Under the pieces are notes generated by a model, which was not told the origin of the DNA, did no database searches, and saw nothing but the letters and a program-made list of their open reading frames with translations. Positions 50,178-59,857 of a stretch of DNA of 64,000 bases are shown here, piece after piece. Origin of the DNA: Jejuia algarum (GTDB taxonomy: Bacteria; Bacteroidota; Bacteroidia; Flavobacteriales; Flavobacteriaceae). The stretch is from the NCBI GenBank assembly GCA_947495775.1, contig CANMAQ010000015.1, positions 1 to 64,000 of the forward strand, given 5' to 3'. Positions within the stretch are counted from its first letter, which is position 1. Every line of letters starts with the position of its first letter. A program made the translations under genes and the position numbers.

Positions 50178-51764
50178 TTAGAGTGCTTTCGCTTTCTTGC
50201 TTTTACGCCATTTATTAAACCCTACCCAAGCAGCTACTAATATTAGAAATGGAATAATAAAAGAGGTTGCCTTACCTGTACCATGAACAGTTGTAAAGAA
50301 ACGTTCCCATCTTGGTTTTAGGCCATTCCAGCTCATCCAAATAAATACAGGTTTCCCTAAAACGTGATCGTAAGGCACAAGACCCCATGCTCTGGCATCG
50401 ATAGAATTATGACGGTTATCTCCCATCATCCAATAATAGTCCTGTTTAAAGGTGTAGCTAGTAGCGACTTCGCCGTTTATTAAAATTTGGTTGCCATTAA
50501 CGCTTAAAGTATTGTCTTCGTATTCGCTAATCGCACGTTTGTAAAGCGGTAAAACATCAAGATCTAAAGCTATTGTAGCTCCTTTTTTTGGTAAATAGAG
50601 GGGGCCAAAAAAATCAACATTCCAATTGTAATTAGGATCGTGAGGAAATATATTAGGATCTCTTTCTCCTTTAATTTGTTTGTTAATTTTTATGTTAGCA
50701 ACGTTAGGGTTGTTTTTAAATTTTTCGACAGCTTCATCAGAGACTGCTGGTAAATAATAACTAGAGATCTGTCGGTCTATAGGGTAGGCACCATCGGTGA
50801 TGTCGTATCTAGAGGCTAAAAACGCTGGATCGAATTGGTGTGTTTTTGGCTTTACATAGTAACTAAATTGTAGTTTAGCACGGTCTGGTAATTCGTTTTT
50901 CTTACCATTAATATAAACATAACCATTACGTACTTCTAGGGTGTCTCCAGGAAGCCCTACACAACGTTTTACTAGGTTTGTTTTTTTATCTATAGGCTTG
51001 TAATAATTGCGGTCTGGATGAAAATCATTCATGTCCAGAAGGGTATCTGCAGGTTGATTAAATACTACAATTTCGTTACGTTTAATTTTTTCAAACCCCG
51101 GCAAGCGTAAATATGGTAATTGTAATTTGTTAATCCATGATGTTTTGCGAGTGTTGTAATCGTCATTAAAGGCATACGACTTTATTTTTAAGCCAGGAAT
51201 GGTATCGTGTACCATAGGAGCTGCTATGGTAGACATAGGCACTCTAGCGCCATAATGAAACTTACTAACAAACAAGAAATCACCTACCAATAACGATTTT
51301 TCCAAAGAGGAAGAAGGGATGGTAAAGGGCTGCATGAAATAGGTATGCACTATAGTTGCAGCAACAATAGCAAAAAGAATAGAGCTTGTCCATTCTCCAG
51401 ATGAAGATTTAGGCTGAAGACTTCTGTTTTCAATATACTTTACATCTGCAGCATAATTGAGGTAATAGTTGTAAAACCCTAAAGAAATGATCGCAAAAAC
51501 GGTGTCATTAGGACTGTTTTTGCCAAAAATTCTAGCGGTTTCTACCCAAACCACTATAAACATGATGATGTTGACTACAGGTAAAAATAATAAAATAACC
51601 CACCATAGCGGACGGTTTATTATTTTCATTAAAATGGCAGCATTATAAACAGGTACAAACGCTTGCCAAGCTTTCTGTCCTGCTTTTTCATAAAGTTTCC
51701 AAGTGCCTAAGCCGTGTATTACTTGAATTATTAATAAAAATATAAGCCATTCTGTCCAAGTCAT
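50178..51764 (-). CDS. lepB: Signal peptidase I with extra N-terminal membrane domain
   Basis: LepB removes signal peptides on the periplasmic side. The 528-residue protein is far longer than the usual ~250-320. Residues 1-105 form an extra multi-TM domain resembling DUF5684 (WKLYEKAGQKAWQAFVPVYNAAILMKII). The peptidase starts ~125 with catalytic Ser153 in FTIPSSSLEKSL (in place of IPSGSM-x-PTL). The general-base Lys lies in LVKRCVGLPGD, and YWMMGDNRHNSIDARAWGLVP is box E. A ~120-residue insertion separates the motifs. A C-terminal TM ends it. It lies in the par-dapB operon. Confidence 0.93.
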   Translation of the reverse strand: MTWTEWLIFLLIIQVIHGLGTWKLYEKAGQKAWQAFVPVYNAAILMKIINRPLWWVILLFLPVVNIIMFIVVWVETARIFGKNSPNDTVFAIISLGFYNYYLNYAADVKYIENRSLQPKSSSGEWTSSILFAIVAATIVHTYFMQPFTIPSSSLEKSLLVGDFLFVSKFHYGARVPMSTIAAPMVHDTIPGLKIKSYAFNDDYNTRKTSWINKLQLPYLRLPGFEKIKRNEIVVFNQPADTLLDMNDFHPDRNYYKPIDKKTNLVKRCVGLPGDTLEVRNGYVYINGKKNELPDRAKLQFSYYVKPKTHQFDPAFLASRYDITDGAYPIDRQISSYYLPAVSDEAVEKFKNNPNVANIKINKQIKGERDPNIFPHDPNYNWNVDFFGPLYLPKKGATIALDLDVLPLYKRAISEYEDNTLSVNGNQILINGEVATSYTFKQDYYWMMGDNRHNSIDARAWGLVPYDHVLGKPVFIWMSWNGLKPRWERFFTTVHGTGKATSFIIPFLILVAAWVGFNKWRKSKKAKAL

Positions 51765-51828
51765 AATCTTAAAATTTAATATGCTATTTGTAACTTAAAG
51801 GATTAGTGTGTTACAAGTTGCGTAGCGA

Positions 51829-52536
51829 TTAACCAATATTTAACACATCGTTCATAGTGAACACACCTGTTTTTCCAGAGGCTAACCACTCTGCTGCAAT
51901 AACAGCACCTAGCGCAAAGCCTTGTCTATTGTGCGCGGTGTGTTTAATGTGAATTGTGTCTACTTCGCTTTCGTAATCTACAGTATGTGTGCCAGGAACA
52001 TCCTCAATACGTTTTGCAACAATTGGAATTGCGTTGTCTTGCGCTTTATCAAGTTCCCAAGCGTTATAATTAGTATGATTTGTGATAACATCTTCTGCTA
52101 AAGAAATGGCTGTTCCACTAGGTGCATCTAGCTTTTTAGTGTGGTGTATTTCTTCCATGCTAACCTTGTATTGGTTGAGATTGCTCATCATTTTAGCCAA
52201 TACTTTGTTGAGCTCAAAAAAGATGTTTACACCTAAACTAAAATTAGACGCGTATATAAAAGCACCTTTCTTTTCTTTACACAATGCCACGGCATTATCA
52301 TAATTGTCTAACCAACCTGTGGTGCCAGAAACTACAGGAATGTTGTTATTTATACAATTCGTGATGTTAGAGTAAGCGACAGCAGGCAGACTAAAATCTA
52401 TAGCAACGTCTGCTTTTGTAATGTCATAGTCAACATCATCTTTATCTATTGTAAGTACGACGTTGTGTCCGCGTTTAAGGGCTATTTGTTCAATAGTCTT
52501 CCCCATTCTACCGTATCCTAATAGTGCTATGTTCAT
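51829..52536 (-). CDS. dapB: 4-hydroxy-tetrahydrodipicolinate reductase
   Basis: DapB reduces hydroxy-tetrahydrodipicolinate in lysine and diaminopimelate synthesis. The 235-residue protein has the NAD(P) motif GYGRMGKTIEQIA, VSGTTGW, SNFSLGVNIFFEL, and the substrate site EIHHTKKLDAPSGTAISLAE with the catalytic His-His-x-x-Lys. It is shorter than the ~270-residue E. coli enzyme, as in other Flavobacteriaceae. It is flanked by the lepB and DUF5683 genes on the same strand. Confidence 0.96.
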   Translation of the reverse strand: MNIALLGYGRMGKTIEQIALKRGHNVVLTIDKDDVDYDITKADVAIDFSLPAVAYSNITNCINNNIPVVSGTTGWLDNYDNAVALCKEKKGAFIYASNFSLGVNIFFELNKVLAKMMSNLNQYKVSMEEIHHTKKLDAPSGTAISLAEDVITNHTNYNAWELDKAQDNAIPIVAKRIEDVPGTHTVDYESEVDTIHIKHTAHNRQGFALGAVIAAEWLASGKTGVFTMNDVLNIG

Positions 52537-52606
52537 CTTGTAATGTGTAAATGTATTTTGGTAATGTTCTCTTTTTTGTTAGCGCGCAAGCGTTATAAGA
52601 GGTGCA

Positions 52607-53224
52607 TTAGAATTTATAATTTAAAGTTAACCCAGCATTACCGCTTCTCTCTATACTGTTAAACTTGTAATGCGGCGCTAAGGTAAGGTTTTCATCGATA
52701 TTATATTGCAGTAAATGTGCATCTACATTGGCATCTAAAATATTAAGCGCATAAATACCTATTGTAACCAAGAGTGCTACTTCTGTATTTCTTCGTGTGA
52801 GGCGCTGTGCACGTACCAAACCATCATTGGAAACCCTAGGCGTTTCTAAAAGATTTCCTTCCGCATCTCGAAAAAACTCATCATTTCTAAAACCCGCGAG
52901 TCTGCTTTTAAAAGCGTCACGAAATCTATTATGTTCTCTGTTGCTTGTAAAGTAAAAATAAAGACTTGTTCCTAATGCACCATATACAATAGGAATTTTC
53001 CAATATCTTTTATTGTAAGCTTGCCCTAAACCAGGTAATATAGCCGAGAAAAAAGTGGCTTTTGCAGGTCTTAAAGGGTCAAATACTGGCGCTTTTTTAA
53101 CAACGCTATCCGTGATTTTTAATGTGGCTTGAGCTGGGGTCTTAGAGGTTTCATCTTGTTGTGATTGACAAGTGAAATAACAAAACACAGCAACGACTAG
53201 CGTTATAACATGTTTATTCGGCAC
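52607..53224 (-). CDS. DUF5683 family exported membrane protein
   Basis: The 205-residue protein has a signal peptide (MPNKHVITLVVAVFCYFTCQSQ) and the DUF5683 core: DPLRPAKATFFSAILPGLGQAYNKRYWKIPIVYGALGTSLYFYF, then RRNTEVALLVTIGIYALNILDANVDAHLLQYNI. The GLGQAYN motif recalls TM2-type domains. It ends in a strand-like NAGLTLNYKF. The start overlaps the parB 3' end by 11 bp. The function is unknown; the position after parB is conserved in the family. Confidence 0.88.
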   Translation of the reverse strand: MPNKHVITLVVAVFCYFTCQSQQDETSKTPAQATLKITDSVVKKAPVFDPLRPAKATFFSAILPGLGQAYNKRYWKIPIVYGALGTSLYFYFTSNREHNRFRDAFKSRLAGFRNDEFFRDAEGNLLETPRVSNDGLVRAQRLTRRNTEVALLVTIGIYALNILDANVDAHLLQYNIDENLTLAPHYKFNSIERSGNAGLTLNYKF

Positions 53225-54122
53225 GCTGTACTAATTTTTTTATACGATTAAAATCTTCTTCAGAGTGAAATGGAATGATGATTTTTCCTTTTCCATTTTT
53301 AGAGACTTTAACGTCTATTTTGTGACCAAAGTATTCAGAAAAGTCTTTTATGCCTTTTTTAACATGTTTTGGAACGTCTTCCTCATTGGCTTTAGTATCA
53401 GCAGTCTTTGGTTTTGGATTGTTATACTGTCTTACCAATTCTTCGGTGTCTCTTACCGATAACTTTTCAGACAAAACCACTTCATAGATGTCCAACTGGG
53501 CACTTTGGTCTTCTATAGTAATTAGCGCACGGCCATGACCCATAGAAATAAATCCGTCGCGCATGCCCGTTTGTATGATAGGGTCTAGTTTTAATAAACG
53601 CAAGTAATTTGTAATGGTAGAACGTTTTTTACCAACACGTTCACTCATTTGTTCCTGCGTTAAATTTATTTCATCAATAAGACGCTGGTAAGATAAAGCG
53701 ATCTCTATAGGGTCTAAATCTTGACGTTGAATATTTTCAACCAGAGCCATTTCTAAGGACTCTTGATCGTTGGCAATACGAATGTAGGCTGGTATGGTTT
53801 CTAAACCAACGAGTTTAGAGGCTCTAAAACGACGTTCTCCCGAAACCAACTGGTATTTATCAAACTCTAATTTGCGAACTGTTATGGGTTGAATGATACC
53901 AAGTTCTTTAATAGAAGAGGCCAATTCTTGTAAAGACTCTTCACTAAAGTTGGTACGTGGTTGAAATGGATTCACCTCAATAGAGGTGACATCTAGTTCT
54001 ACAATACTGCCTATAACTTTATCGGCATCTTTATCTTGCACCGATTGTATGTCATTACTAGGGTCTTTTAAAAGAGCAGATAAGCCTCTACCTAAAGCCT
54101 GTTTCTTAGTTGCCTTCGCCAT
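53214..54122 (-). CDS. parB: Chromosome partition protein ParB
   Basis: ParB binds parS sites near the origin and spreads as a CTP-dependent clamp. The 302-residue protein begins KKQALGRGLSALLKD and has NPFQPRTNFSEESLQELASSI, the CTP-binding box LVSGERRFRASKL, ALVENIQRQDLDPIE, a helix-turn-helix (TQEQMSERVGKKRSTITNYLRLL), and a C-terminal dimerisation domain (KISVHFSEEDFNRI-like, here IIPFHSEEDFNRIKKL). The parA gene is 3 bp upstream. No parS palindrome was seen in this window. Confidence 0.96.
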   Translation of the reverse strand: MAKATKKQALGRGLSALLKDPSNDIQSVQDKDADKVIGSIVELDVTSIEVNPFQPRTNFSEESLQELASSIKELGIIQPITVRKLEFDKYQLVSGERRFRASKLVGLETIPAYIRIANDQESLEMALVENIQRQDLDPIEIALSYQRLIDEINLTQEQMSERVGKKRSTITNYLRLLKLDPIIQTGMRDGFISMGHGRALITIEDQSAQLDIYEVVLSEKLSVRDTEELVRQYNNPKPKTADTKANEEDVPKHVKKGIKDFSEYFGHKIDVKVSKNGKGKIIIPFHSEEDFNRIKKLVQRAE

Positions 54123-54125
54123 AAT

Positions 54126-54890
54126 TTAGGTGTTTTTTGTAATGATTTCTTCTGCTAAGCTTAAGTAATTAGACGCACCTTTACTTGCGGCATCATAATT
54201 AATAATGCTCTCGCCGTAACTAGGCGCCTCACTTAAACGTACGTTTCTTTGTATGATCGTTTTAAATACCATATCATTAAAATGTTTTTGCACTTCTTCT
54301 ACCACCTGGTTAGATAAGCGCAATCGTGCATCGTACATGGTTAATAATAGCCCTTCGTAATCTAAAGTGCTATTGTGTACTTTTTGTACACTCTTTATGG
54401 TATTTAGTAATTTGCCTAAACCTTCTAAGGCAAAGTATTCACATTGTATAGGGATCAACACCGAATCTGCAGCTGTTAGCGCATTAAGCGTTAATAAGCC
54501 TAGTGAAGGGGCACAATCTATAAGAATGTAATCGTAATCATTCTTTAGGTCTTGTAATACCTTTTTCAGCATGTATTCACGTTCATCCTTATCTACCAAT
54601 TCAATTTCAATGGCCACAAGGTCAATATGAGCAGGGATGATATCCAAGTTAGGTGTGTCTGTTGAAATGATAGCTTCTTTAGCCGTATTGGTATGCTCTA
54701 ACAACTGGTAGGTTCCAATTTCCACACTTTCTACATCTATACCAAGTCCAGACGTGGCATTCGCCTGCGGATCGGCATCTATAAGCAATACTTTTTTTTC
54801 TAAGACACCAAGAGATGCTGCCAGATTTACTGAAGTAGTGGTTTTGCCTACGCCTCCTTTTTGGTTAGCAATTGCAATGATTTTCCCCAT
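54126..54890 (-). CDS. parA: Chromosome partition ATPase ParA
   Basis: ParA (Soj) forms ATP-dependent gradients on the nucleoid that move ParB-parS complexes. The 254-residue protein has the deviant Walker A motif QKGGVGKTTTSVNLAASL, LLIDADPQANATSGLG, YDYILIDCAPSLGLLTLNAL (Walker B) and VLIPIQCEYFALEGL. It has no N-terminal DNA-binding domain, as is normal for chromosomal ParA. It is the first gene of the operon; the upstream TATTTTTA near 54920 on the minus strand is one base off a -7 element. Confidence 0.96.
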   Translation of the reverse strand: MGKIIAIANQKGGVGKTTTSVNLAASLGVLEKKVLLIDADPQANATSGLGIDVESVEIGTYQLLEHTNTAKEAIISTDTPNLDIIPAHIDLVAIEIELVDKDEREYMLKKVLQDLKNDYDYILIDCAPSLGLLTLNALTAADSVLIPIQCEYFALEGLGKLLNTIKSVQKVHNSTLDYEGLLLTMYDARLRLSNQVVEEVQKHFNDMVFKTIIQRNVRLSEAPSYGESIINYDAASKGASNYLSLAEEIITKNT

Positions 54891-55074
54891 TGATTGATTT
54901 GGTTTTATATTTCGTAAAAATACAATTATTTATGAGGAATAAAAACCGAACTTGTTAACACTTGGTAAAATCATTTTAAGGGATAGTATACAGGGAATCT
55001 CTTAAAGTTTAACAGATTTTTGTGAGAAAATAAGCGTGTGAAATTAGAAATTTGATCTGCTAAAACAGACCTTA

Positions 55075-57846
55075 ATGATACAAGACAAATTCGTGTTTCT
55101 AAAATTAAAATGGTTATATGCCCTGTTGCTCGTATTACAGGTACAATTGCAGGCACAAATTAAGCAAACGGCCACAATAGAGGGAATTACAGCATACCAG
55201 TTGGATAATGGGCTAGAGGTTTTGCTGTTTCCGGACCACTCGTCACAAACCATAACGGTTAATATAACGTATAAAGTAGGGTCGAAACATGAAGGTGCTG
55301 GAGAAAAAGGTATGGCACACTTGTTAGAACATATGGTATTTAAAGGGACGCCAAAGCACCCGGATATTCCTAAAGAGTTAACGGCTAGAGGTGCAAGGCC
55401 CAACGGAACTACCTATTATGATCGAACAAACTATTACGAGACTTTTAATGCTACCGATGCTAATTTAGAATGGGCTTTAGATTTAGAGGCAGACCGTATG
55501 CTTAATTCATTTATAGCAAAGAAAGATTTGGAGTCTGAGTTTTCTGTAGTACGTAATGAGTTTGAAAGCGGCGAAAACTCCCCTGAAAATGTACTTCGCT
55601 TAAAAGTAATTAATACGGCGTACTTATGGCATAATTATGGAAATGCAACTATTGGAAATCGCTCTGATATAGAACGTGTACCTATAGAAAAATTACAGGC
55701 ATTTTATAAAAAATATTACAGACCAGATAATGCTGTTTTGATGGTGACAGGTAAATTCGAAACCGAAAAGACCTTAAAGCTTATCGTTGAAAAATTTGCA
55801 GGATTAAAAACCTCTTCACCTCCGTTAAATGATATTCCCACTGTAGAACCTCCTCAAGAAGGGGAACGTCGTGTACGATTAGAACGGGTTGGAGATTTGC
55901 AAATAGCCTCTGCCCTATACCACATACCTGCAGGGTCTCATGAAGATTTTGCGGCTTTAGCAGTTGCCGAATTGATTTTAACAGACCAGCCTTCAGGGCG
56001 TTTATACAAAGCATTGGTAGATGGTAAAAAAGCTTCTGATATATTTTCTTATGCGCCTTTTACCAAAGAACCTTCATTTTTTTATATAAACGTAAATGTG
56101 CCTTCCGATAAAAATTTAGAGACCGCAGAGCACACTTTTTTAAAGACGTTAGATAATTTGAAAACGACACCTGTTACCAAAGAAGAGGTGAAACGAGCCA
56201 AATCTAAGTTGCTAAAGCAGTACGATCAAGTACATCGAAATTCGGCGTATTTGGGGTTGTACATGAGTGAATTTATTGGCGCAGGCGATTGGCGATTGGC
56301 TTTTATTCAAAGAGATCGGGTTGCAGATATGACGGTTGAAAAGGTGAATGCCGCCTTGCAGAGGTATTTTATTCCGACCAACAGAACGGTTGGCATATTT
56401 AAACCTTCTAAAGCAGCCGTGAGTGTGGCTATTGGTCATACAGAGGGTTTGGAAACAGCCGTAGAGGCCTACAAAGGTAAAGAAGGTTATGGCGCAGGAG
56501 AAGCTTTTGATGTGTCTTATGAAAACATCAAAAACCGCTTAAGTGCAGGGCAATTGCAAAGTGTACCGATAACTTATGGTTTTATTCAAAAGGACAACAG
56601 AGGTGAAACTGTAACCTTACGGTTTATCATTCGCAACGGAACCGTTAAAGATTTAATGCACAAAGGTAAAGTGGCAAGTTATACGGGGCGCATGCTCACT
56701 AAAGGCACGCAAACAAAATCGCGCCAAGCTATTGAGGATGCGTTAAGTGCTATGAAATCATCCATTCACTTTTCAGGATCGAATGGACGTATTGGTGTGA
56801 CTGTTAATACCACAGCGCATTCCTTAAAAGCGACTTTAGGGCTTATGGCAGAGCTTTTAAAAGCGCCAAAGTTTGATGCTGCGGAGTTGGAAAAATTAAA
56901 AACTAAGGATCTCGCCTCTATAGAACGTAATAAAACACAACCTCAGTTTTTAGTGCAAAAACGTTTAGGGCGTATAGATCAGCCTTACAAAAAAGGACAT
57001 CCTCTATATGTGAGAACGGTAGAAGAGGATATTGCAGCAATTAAAGCCGTTACAATAGAAGATGTACAGGCATATTATGATGCCTTTTATGGGATTTCTA
57101 ATAATGCAAGTCTCGTTGCTATAGGTAATATAGATGAGACTGCGCTTAAACGTTTTTTTGAAACCGAGTTTGCAGATTTCAAACAAAATAAACCTTATAC
57201 GGCTATCGCGAAACCGTACAGGCCTAAAATAGCGGTAAACGAAAATATACTAACACCAGATAAAAAGAATGCGATAAGTATTGGGCTTTTACCTATTAAA
57301 AGTCATGTAGAAACCGAAGATTATGCGGCGTTAGAAATTGCAGGTGCTATATTTGGAGGCGGATTTTTAAATTCTAGAATTGCAGCACGCTTACGGCAAA
57401 AAGATGGGGTGAGTTATGGTGCTGGCGGTGGTGTACGTGTATCTATCGATCCTAAAAGTGATGCTTCAAGCCTTTCTGTATATGCGATTTATGCTCCAGA
57501 GAATGCCGATAAGGTACAGTTGGGGTTTAAGGAAGAAATTGCGAGGTTTATTAAAGAAGGCATCACAGAAGAGGAGTTGCAGGTAGCCATTACCAGTTGG
57601 ATACAAGGCGCGCAAGTGTCAAGAGCAAAGGATGATGAATTGTCAGGAACGGTTATAAATACTCTTTATTTTGATCGCGATTTGTTGTTTTATAAGGGCA
57701 TTGAAGATAAGGTGAAAGCATTGACTGTAAGTCGTGTAAATACGGTGATAAAAAGGTATTTTAAACCTTTTAGCGATTGGACGGTTGTTAATGCGGGCGA
57801 TTTTAAAACCTACCCTATAGAAACAAAAACGAAAACGTTAGATTAG
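55075..57846 (+). CDS. Exported M16-family zinc peptidase with two peptidase-like halves
   Basis: The 923-residue protein begins with a signal peptide (FLKLKWLYALLLVLQVQLQAQ). The first M16 domain has the inverted zinc motif AHLLEHMVFKG (His82, Glu85, His86) and a distal Glu in VVRNEFESGENSP. The second half (~510-900) is an M16-like domain without HxxEH and with the C-terminal motif GGGFLNSRIAARLRQKDGVSYGAG, which normally completes the substrate cavity. It would degrade peptides in the periplasm or outside. It is divergent from parA and stands alone. Confidence 0.93.
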   Translation: MIQDKFVFLKLKWLYALLLVLQVQLQAQIKQTATIEGITAYQLDNGLEVLLFPDHSSQTITVNITYKVGSKHEGAGEKGMAHLLEHMVFKGTPKHPDIPKELTARGARPNGTTYYDRTNYYETFNATDANLEWALDLEADRMLNSFIAKKDLESEFSVVRNEFESGENSPENVLRLKVINTAYLWHNYGNATIGNRSDIERVPIEKLQAFYKKYYRPDNAVLMVTGKFETEKTLKLIVEKFAGLKTSSPPLNDIPTVEPPQEGERRVRLERVGDLQIASALYHIPAGSHEDFAALAVAELILTDQPSGRLYKALVDGKKASDIFSYAPFTKEPSFFYINVNVPSDKNLETAEHTFLKTLDNLKTTPVTKEEVKRAKSKLLKQYDQVHRNSAYLGLYMSEFIGAGDWRLAFIQRDRVADMTVEKVNAALQRYFIPTNRTVGIFKPSKAAVSVAIGHTEGLETAVEAYKGKEGYGAGEAFDVSYENIKNRLSAGQLQSVPITYGFIQKDNRGETVTLRFIIRNGTVKDLMHKGKVASYTGRMLTKGTQTKSRQAIEDALSAMKSSIHFSGSNGRIGVTVNTTAHSLKATLGLMAELLKAPKFDAAELEKLKTKDLASIERNKTQPQFLVQKRLGRIDQPYKKGHPLYVRTVEEDIAAIKAVTIEDVQAYYDAFYGISNNASLVAIGNIDETALKRFFETEFADFKQNKPYTAIAKPYRPKIAVNENILTPDKKNAISIGLLPIKSHVETEDYAALEIAGAIFGGGFLNSRIAARLRQKDGVSYGAGGGVRVSIDPKSDASSLSVYAIYAPENADKVQLGFKEEIARFIKEGITEEELQVAITSWIQGAQVSRAKDDELSGTVINTLYFDRDLLFYKGIEDKVKALTVSRVNTVIKRYFKPFSDWTVVNAGDFKTYPIETKTKTLD

Positions 57847-57952
57847 GGGGTGGTTAGCACGTCACACTGTGTGTTTTAGTGCGTCACAACCCTATTTTAA
57901 AACAAAAATAGAAACTAAGTTTTGGGATAGATCCAAATACTAAAATAAGATG

Positions 57953-57960
57953 TACCTTTG
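57953..57960 (+). promoter_or_regulatory. Probable -7 element for the helicase gene
   Basis: TACCTTTG fits TAnnTTTG and leaves a leader of about 120 nt before the ATG at 58086. Long leaders are common for cold-inducible DEAD-box genes. The -33 match is weak. Confidence 0.45.
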
Positions 57961-58085
57961 TGCGATATTAAAAGAAGCGGTCTAGGCCAATATAGAAATA
58001 GACTATAGGGTATAGTTATCGAAACTTAAAAAGCAGAATAGATACTCATGCTTTGCTACAAAACTTAGCTTCGTAAATACATTAT

Positions 58086-59360
58086 ATGTCATTTCAATCT
58101 TTAGGCCTATCCGAAGCCTTGCTTAAAGCTATAAGCAAAAAAGGATATACTACACCAAGTCCCATTCAGCAAAAAGCCATACCTGCAGTTTTAGAAGGTA
58201 ACGATGTGTTAGCCTCTGCGCAAACAGGAACAGGGAAAACAGCAAGTTTTACATTGCCATTATTACATTTACTTTCTGAAAATCCTAAAGAAAAGTTTAA
58301 ACCTATTCGTGCTTTAATTTTAACGCCAACACGAGAATTGGCCGCACAGGTTTATGCTAATGTTAGAGAGTACAGCGAATTTTTAAATTTAAGAAGTGCA
58401 GTGATTTTTGGAGGTGTTAACCAAAAGCCACAAGTCGCTACGATAAAGCAAGGCGTGGATATTTTGGTGGCCACACCAGGACGTTTATTAGATTTGCAAA
58501 ATCAAGGGTTATTATCTCTAAAACGTATCGAAATTTTTGTGTTGGATGAAGCCGACAGGATGCTAGATATGGGATTTTTAAGAGATATTGAACGTGTGCT
58601 TAAAATGATGCCCAATGAACGTCAAAACTTAATGTTTTCGGCAACCTACTCTAAGGAGATTAAAAAATTGGCTAATGGTATATTAAGCACACCTGTACAG
58701 ATAGAAGTTACACCAGAAAACACGACGGTAGAGGCGATAAGTCAAAAAGTACACCGCGTTGCAAAGGGGTTAAAAACGGGATTAATAATAAAGCTTATTT
58801 CCGATGGTAATTGGAAACAGGTTTTGGTATTTACACGTACAAAACACGGCGCAAATAGGCTTTGTGAAAAAATGGTAAAAGCCAATATTACAGCAGCGGC
58901 CATACATGGTAACAAGAGTCAAGGTGCTAGGGTAAGAGCCTTGTCTGGATTTAAGAGCGGTGCTATTCGTGTTTTGGTAGCTACAGATATTGCTGCCCGT
59001 GGTTTAGATATTCCTTTATTACCTCATGTTATTAATTTTGAATTGCCAAATATTGCAGAAGACTATGTACATAGAATTGGGCGTACTGGTAGAGCAGGAG
59101 CAAGTGGAGAAGCGTTGTCTTTGGTAAGTGCCGATGAAACGTCTTATTTAAAAGCGATAGAAAAGCTTATTGGAATGCAATTGCCGGTTTCTATAATTGA
59201 AGGTTTCGAACCAGATCCTAATGCATCTACAGCACCTATAAAACAAGGTCAAGGACGACAACAACGCAAGCCTAGAAACGCATCGAATGGATCGCGAAAT
59301 TCTAATAGAAACTCTAATAAGAATAAGTCGCGAAAGCCACAACAAAGTAGGAACCGTTAA
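58086..59360 (+). CDS. DEAD-box RNA helicase (RhlE-like)
   Basis: The 424-residue ATP-dependent RNA helicase has the Q motif (TTPSPIQQKAIP), motif I AQTGTGKT, Ia PTRELAAQ, II VLDEADRMLDMGF, III SATYS, V TDIAARGLDIP and VI HRIGRTGRAG. The last ~50 residues are a basic Asn/Arg/Ser/Gln-rich tail (RKPRNASNGSRNSNRNSNKN) typical of RhlE-type enzymes that act on ribosome assembly or mRNA decay. The VF530-type gene follows after 8 bp. Confidence 0.95.
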   Translation: MSFQSLGLSEALLKAISKKGYTTPSPIQQKAIPAVLEGNDVLASAQTGTGKTASFTLPLLHLLSENPKEKFKPIRALILTPTRELAAQVYANVREYSEFLNLRSAVIFGGVNQKPQVATIKQGVDILVATPGRLLDLQNQGLLSLKRIEIFVLDEADRMLDMGFLRDIERVLKMMPNERQNLMFSATYSKEIKKLANGILSTPVQIEVTPENTTVEAISQKVHRVAKGLKTGLIIKLISDGNWKQVLVFTRTKHGANRLCEKMVKANITAAAIHGNKSQGARVRALSGFKSGAIRVLVATDIAARGLDIPLLPHVINFELPNIAEDYVHRIGRTGRAGASGEALSLVSADETSYLKAIEKLIGMQLPVSIIEGFEPDPNASTAPIKQGQGRQQRKPRNASNGSRNSNRNSNKNKSRKPQQSRNR

Positions 59361-59368
59361 AGTGTTAC

Positions 59369-59599
59369 ATGGAGTCACAGCCCAATAATCCGTTACATGG
59401 CATAAAACTAGCTCAGATTTTAGAGGATCTGGTAGCGCATTATGGTTGGGAATATATGGGCTATACAGTAAAGATTAGATGTTTTAATGAGAACCCTTCT
59501 ATCTCATCTAGTTTGAAGTTTTTACGACGAACGCCTTGGGCAAGAACTAAGGTAGAAGCGATGTATTTAAAGCTATTAGCGCATAAAAAATCAAAATAA
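59369..59599 (+). CDS. VF530-type DNA-binding protein (DUF2132)
   Basis: The 76-residue protein has the VF530 pattern: NPLHGIKLAQILEDLVAHYGWEYMGYTVKIRCFNENPSISSSLKFLRRTPWARTKVEAMYL. The family is a small helical fold with DNA-binding reported for a Vibrio member. It starts 8 bp after the helicase stop, so the two are probably co-transcribed; a joint cold-shock role is only a guess. Confidence 0.92.
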   Translation: MESQPNNPLHGIKLAQILEDLVAHYGWEYMGYTVKIRCFNENPSISSSLKFLRRTPWARTKVEAMYLKLLAHKKSK

Positions 59600-59857
59600 A
59601 GCGGCCGTTAAGCCGTTTGTGCAATCTATCGCATCGTTATGTTTTTAAGTTGTATTGCTTTTTAAGCGCATAGTGAAGTGGGGCATTGTTTTATTGCGCA
59701 GCATGCTTTAATCTGTTTTAAATTGTACCCTGTTTACAGCATTAATGGGTTTTAAATAAAAGTGATCTTTCTGATGTTTAATGCCTCTTGCTGTTTTCTT
59801 AAAATAGACGAACAACTCTATTGCTTTAATATAAAGATAGCTTGGTAGCGACCGTAT

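Noticed and set aside
53214..54890. parS palindrome near parAB
   Set aside because: I looked for the TGTTTCACGTGAAACA type near parAB and did not see it; the sites may lie elsewhere.
57847..58085. tRNA-like or terminator hairpin in GTTAGCACGTCACACTGTGT
   Set aside because: The possible pairings are short and inconsistent, with no cloverleaf and no T-run.
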